This document shows positions 44,800 through 47,310 of a DNA stretch of 47,310 nt, piece after piece. Positions within the stretch are counted from its first letter, which is position 1. Every line of letters begins with the position of its first letter. The notes beneath the pieces were generated by a model. It was not told the DNA's origin. It saw only the letters and a program-made list of their open reading frames with translations, and made no database searches. A program made the position numbers and the translations under genes. Source of the DNA: Methanobacterium sp. UBA353 (GTDB taxonomy: Archaea; Methanobacteriota; Methanobacteria; Methanobacteriales; Methanobacteriaceae); contig DALO01000018.1 in the NCBI GenBank assembly GCA_002496805.1, positions 1 through 47,310 on the forward strand. Reading direction: 5' to 3'.

Positions 44800-45120
44800 A
44801 TGCATATCGGATTCATATTAACGAAAAGCCCGTCACAACAGGGATTTAGAACATTTATTGATTTTTCAAAATTATATATCAATAATGATCGAATCTCCAT
44901 TTATCTTCTTGGGAATGGAGTTTATTGTGCCCGAAAAAGTTATTCTGATCCTGATTTAGAAACGCTTTTTAAAAGTTCAAAGGTTCATGTGTCTGGCAGT
45001 GATCTTAAGGCAAGGGGAATTGAAGATGAAATGATTAAAGAGGATATGATTGTGTTTTCTGAGTATGATGATATGATAATCGATGTTATGGAAAATTTTA
45101 ACCAAGTAATAAGCTTTTAA
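44800..45120 (+). CDS. DsrE-like protein 1
   Basis: A 106-residue protein with the DsrE/F-like fold: MHIGFILTKSPSQQGFRTFI, ISIYLLGNGVYCARKSYSD (C43) and IVFSEYDDMIIDVMENF. C43 is at the position after G-N-G-V-Y where related proteins have a reactive residue. The ATG at 44800 is chosen because GGCGATC lies six bases upstream; the ATG at 44788 has none. It is the first of three DsrE-like genes behind acr3, which suggests a sulfur-carrier set of the DsrEFH/TusBCD sort, without certainty of pathway. Confidence 0.8.
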   Translation: MHIGFILTKSPSQQGFRTFIDFSKLYINNDRISIYLLGNGVYCARKSYSDPDLETLFKSSKVHVSGSDLKARGIEDEMIKEDMIVFSEYDDMIIDVMENFNQVISF

Positions 45121-45139
45121 AGAGTTTCGGAGCCATATA

Positions 45140-45535
45140 ATGAGAATCACAGACACCAACAATAGAAAATCATCACACCCCAAAGTGATGGTAATTGTGC
45201 TATCAGACGGCCCGTATATTTCACAATATGCCGATATTGGATATAAAATGGCACAAAAGGCCCTAGAATTAGGTTATGGTGTGAAAATATTCTTATACAT
45301 GGATGGTGTGCACATACCCCAAAAGGATCAAAACCCCCGTACTTTGCCAAATATATCCCAGAGTTTTGAAGAATTAATAGAAAAGGGTTGTGAAATTAAA
45401 GCCTGTATAAGATGCGCAGCTGCAAGAGGATACATGGAAGAATCACAATATTTAGAAGGGGTCGAAATTACCAGTGTCTATGATCTTGCAGAATGGATGG
45501 ATGAAAATAGTAAAGTTGTAATGTTGGGCAGTTAA
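45140..45535 (+). CDS. DsrE-like protein 2 with Cys-x2-Cys active-site loop
   Basis: A 131-residue DsrE-family protein: KVMVIVLSDGPYISQYADIG, KIFLYMDGVHIPQKDQ and the loop GCEIKACIRCAAARGYMEE (C84, C89, C92). The loop matches the active-site region of DsrE/TusD, where one cysteine carries persulfide sulfur. It is followed one base after its stop by the third copy. The likely role is sulfur or metalloid-thiol transfer; the acceptor is not known. Confidence 0.85.
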   Translation: MRITDTNNRKSSHPKVMVIVLSDGPYISQYADIGYKMAQKALELGYGVKIFLYMDGVHIPQKDQNPRTLPNISQSFEELIEKGCEIKACIRCAAARGYMEESQYLEGVEITSVYDLAEWMDENSKVVMLGS

Positions 45536-45536
45536 C

Positions 45537-45890
45537 ATGTCGTCATTATTAGTTATTATAGATAAAGCCCCGTACGGCCATGAGAATGCTTTAAGTGGAA
45601 TTTATATCGCAATAGCAAGTTTAGATAGGGGAATGGATTCTGATGTTCTTTTGATGGGTGATGGTGTTTATGCCGCCCAAAAAAACCAATCGGCAGATAA
45701 AACAATTGGATATCCCTCAGTAAGTGAATTAATCTATTCCATATTTCCCAATGGAACTTTATTTGTACATTTAGATTCTCTAACCCAAAGAGGAATGAAA
45801 TATGAGGATCTGGTAGAAATAGCAGAACTCATTGATGGTAAAACTCTTCACGAGCTTTCAAAATCAAAAAAACATATAATAAAAATTTAA
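45537..45890 (+). CDS. DsrE-like protein 3, without cysteine
   Basis: A 117-residue DsrE/F-fold protein: SLLVIIDKAPYGHENALSGI, SDVLLMGDGVYAAQKNQ and LFVHLDSLTQRGMKYEDLVE. It keeps the GDGVYAAQK loop but has alanine where the first copy has a cysteine, and the whole protein has no cysteine. It cannot carry persulfide itself and may be a structural subunit of a hetero-oligomer with copies 1 and 2. It lies in the same operon, followed by the Fe-S protein gene 11 bases later. Confidence 0.83.
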   Translation: MSSLLVIIDKAPYGHENALSGIYIAIASLDRGMDSDVLLMGDGVYAAQKNQSADKTIGYPSVSELIYSIFPNGTLFVHLDSLTQRGMKYEDLVEIAELIDGKTLHELSKSKKHIIKI

Positions 45891-45901
45891 GAGGTAATTA
45901 A

Positions 45902-46513
45902 ATGGAAATGAAAGAACTGAAATTTGATATTTTTGAAGATGGTCCATTGGTAAAAAGTGTTTCCATAACTAAGATAATGCCCTGTATGGCGGAAGAAGGT
46001 AGGGTTAAACTGGCAATGCAACTTGATTCAACATTAGATCAGGTAATGCCTATATTTGCAGGTAAATTCCCACCAGGAAAAGTAAATTATATCCCGCACA
46101 AAAAAATTCTCACACTAAATACACATGAAAGGGTGATATCATTTTTCCCGTCTGGAAGAATAATGATGATGAACACTAGGGACCCTGAAGAAGGAATTAA
46201 AATAATCACCGGTTTCATGGAGAAAATAAATCAATGTTACCTGGAAAGTGAGAGCGGAGATGCTGGTGAGGATCTATCAGAAAAATTGTCAAAGATAGGA
46301 CCATTAAACATTTATAACTGCTTACCTCAGACCAACTGCGAGGAATGTGGGACAGCCACGTGCATGGCATTTTCAATGAAACTACTCTCAGGTGACAGTA
46401 CCTTAGATCAATGCAAGCCGCTCCTAAAGGCTGAGAACCAGAATAAAGTGAATTCATTGAAAGAACTTCTGGGAGATCAACTAATGAAAAACCTGGGATG
46501 GGTGGGAAATTAA
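45902..46513 (+). CDS. Protein with C-terminal 4Fe-4S (FeS/PF04060-type) domain
   Basis: A 203-residue protein. Residues 1-115 form an unknown alpha/beta domain (VNYIPHKKILTLNTHERVIS, GRIMMMNTRDPEEGIKIITG). Residues 135-175 match the small Fe-S domain of corrinoid Fe-S protein and RnfB: YNCLPQTNCEECGTATCMAF and DQC, with C140, C146, C149, C154 and C171. AAGAGGTAATTAA precedes the ATG. It ends the operon with the three DsrE-like genes and could give electrons to, or take sulfur from, them. Function is not established. Confidence 0.82.
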   Translation: MEMKELKFDIFEDGPLVKSVSITKIMPCMAEEGRVKLAMQLDSTLDQVMPIFAGKFPPGKVNYIPHKKILTLNTHERVISFFPSGRIMMMNTRDPEEGIKIITGFMEKINQCYLESESGDAGEDLSEKLSKIGPLNIYNCLPQTNCEECGTATCMAFSMKLLSGDSTLDQCKPLLKAENQNKVNSLKELLGDQLMKNLGWVGN

Positions 46514-46584
46514 AGGGTTTAAATTACCCTTTTTTATGAATAATTCGAATTATAAGATAATAATCTCAACGAGAGGGTCACGGT

Positions 46585-47118
46585 TTGTTAAGCAAAGTAA
46601 AAAGTTTGACTCTTCCAGGTCAGACCACCAAAAATCAGCTTTTACACGTACTTAGGGAAGACGCAAGGAAATTCAATCTTCAGGATATTGAACGTTGCAG
46701 TCTTCAAATTCAACAGGAAGCAGAGTGTATACATACTAGTTACAAGATTGAGTATATAAAAGCCGAAATCGGATTTCTAATCCGTATCCGAGAGGTTAAA
46801 GATGATGACCTTAATTACAATGGCCAAGTTGATGTGGAGGAACTGAATACTGCCATCGGTATTCTTGAAGAACAGGAAAAAATGGCAGAAGACTTGGAAG
46901 AGATAGACCCGGCCATCCTCAAGATATATTCAATCATATCATTATACACAACATTTATCAAGGATGAACCCGTCCATCAGGTGGGAACACTATTCCCTGG
47001 TGGTTTCACGGTTAAAAAAGAGGGAGATAAGTATACTTGCCCGGTGAAAGATAACAACGATGACAATCCCCTGGCATTGTGCCCATTTTGCATTGCAGAA
47101 CAGGATAAAGAAGTTTGA
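46585..47118 (+). CDS. DUF2115 / UPF0305 family protein
   Basis: A 177-residue protein of the methanogen family UPF0305 (DUF2115), function unknown. It is mostly helical: LHVLREDARKFNLQDIERCS, IEYIKAEIGFLIRIREVK and LEEIDPAILKIYSIISLY. It ends with the conserved block HQVGTLFPGG, YTCPVKD, and LALCPFCIAEQDKEV, whose CPFC could bind metal. The start is TTG at 46585 with GAGAGGGTC upstream; no closer ATG is available. Confidence 0.85.
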   Translation: MLSKVKSLTLPGQTTKNQLLHVLREDARKFNLQDIERCSLQIQQEAECIHTSYKIEYIKAEIGFLIRIREVKDDDLNYNGQVDVEELNTAIGILEEQEKMAEDLEEIDPAILKIYSIISLYTTFIKDEPVHQVGTLFPGGFTVKKEGDKYTCPVKDNNDDNPLALCPFCIAEQDKEV

Positions 47119-47160
47119 TCTACTCAGCATACTTAACCTATAAAATTATAGGAATTTTGG

Positions 47161-47197
47161 TAACGAAAAAACTCTTAAATAACTTACATCAATATAT
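47161..47197 (+). repeat. Right copy of the 36-nt imperfect direct repeat
   Basis: This copy of the element at 33059-33094 lies about 40 bases after the DUF2115 stop, in the same orientation: AATAACTTACATCAA at 47178-47192, then TATATA. The TATA-like end could start transcription of a gene beyond the window. The rest of the window to 47310 is AT-rich and holds no gene I can support. Confidence 0.55.
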
Positions 47198-47310
47198 ACA
47201 TTTAACACAAAACAATTAGTTTTATTCATTAAAATCTATTATCTGACAAAATAAAGAATGTATAAGAATTATTATAGAAAAAAAACGCTTTAATGTGATT
47301 TATATTGAAA

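Overview
The window is a contiguous piece of an AT-rich methanogen chromosome. It is most like order Methanobacteriales (Methanobacterium-type), judged by gene content and not by a database search. The markers are an archaeal ATP-dependent DNA ligase, GatD/GatE, a vorC-vorB-vorA ketoisovalerate ferredoxin oxidoreductase with subunit sizes close to those of Methanothermobacter, the archaeoflavoprotein AfpA, DUF2115/UPF0305, DUF166, a FilR1-type regulator, TATA/BRE promoters, GGAGGTGATC-type ribosome sites and T-run terminators. I see no rRNA, tRNA, CRISPR array or insertion sequence.

Layout. 0.3-5.2 kb: FilR1-type regulator, a REC-PAS-kinase that lacks its phosphoacceptor histidine, DNA ligase, a membrane-anchored OB-fold protein. 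5.3-12.2 kb: a decayed SnoaL-like gene, then a surface-glycan locus (family 2 glycosyltransferase and flippase on the minus strand, a decayed and an intact GT-C-like membrane protein in tandem, phosphoglucosamine mutase), and a 56-residue zinc-ribbon gene. 12.4-22.4 kb: AfpA, an adenosine-specific kinase operon, then a 2-oxoacid block: XRE-cupin regulator, acyl-CoA synthetase, VorCBA, and a second 2-oxoacid oxidoreductase of different build (gamma-alpha fusion plus beta). 22.5-29 kb: exonuclease III, a DUF2769 protein, GatD-GatE, thioredoxin reductase, endonuclease IV. 29.2-32.2 kb: a decayed small gene and a minus-strand set of V4R regulator, zinc-ribbon protein and class III hybrid-cluster protein, with a repeat-rich candidate operator at the hcp promoter. 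32.2-33.4 kb: a gene-poor desert.

33.4-46.5 kb is an accessory arsenic island. It holds arsM, three arsR paralogues, DUF169, a Cys-rich ferredoxin/QueG-like fusion protein, two CGNC mini-thioredoxins, a ProC-like protein, an ABC-2 exporter, a UspA protein, an ArsP-like permease, arsC-DUF166, acr3, three DsrE-like proteins and an Fe-S domain protein. DUF2115 follows. A roughly 36-nt imperfect direct repeat lies just outside each end of this block.

How it may work together. ArsC reduces arsenate, Acr3 exports arsenite, ArsM methylates arsenite, and the ArsP-type permease would export trivalent methylarsenicals. The DUF169 and Fe-S fusion proteins sit directly behind arsM and arsR and are the best candidates for an undescribed redox step. 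The 2-oxoacid block could take up short branched acids: acyl-CoA synthetase activates them, and VOR run in the carboxylating direction gives amino-acid precursors. These functional links are inference from gene order and families.
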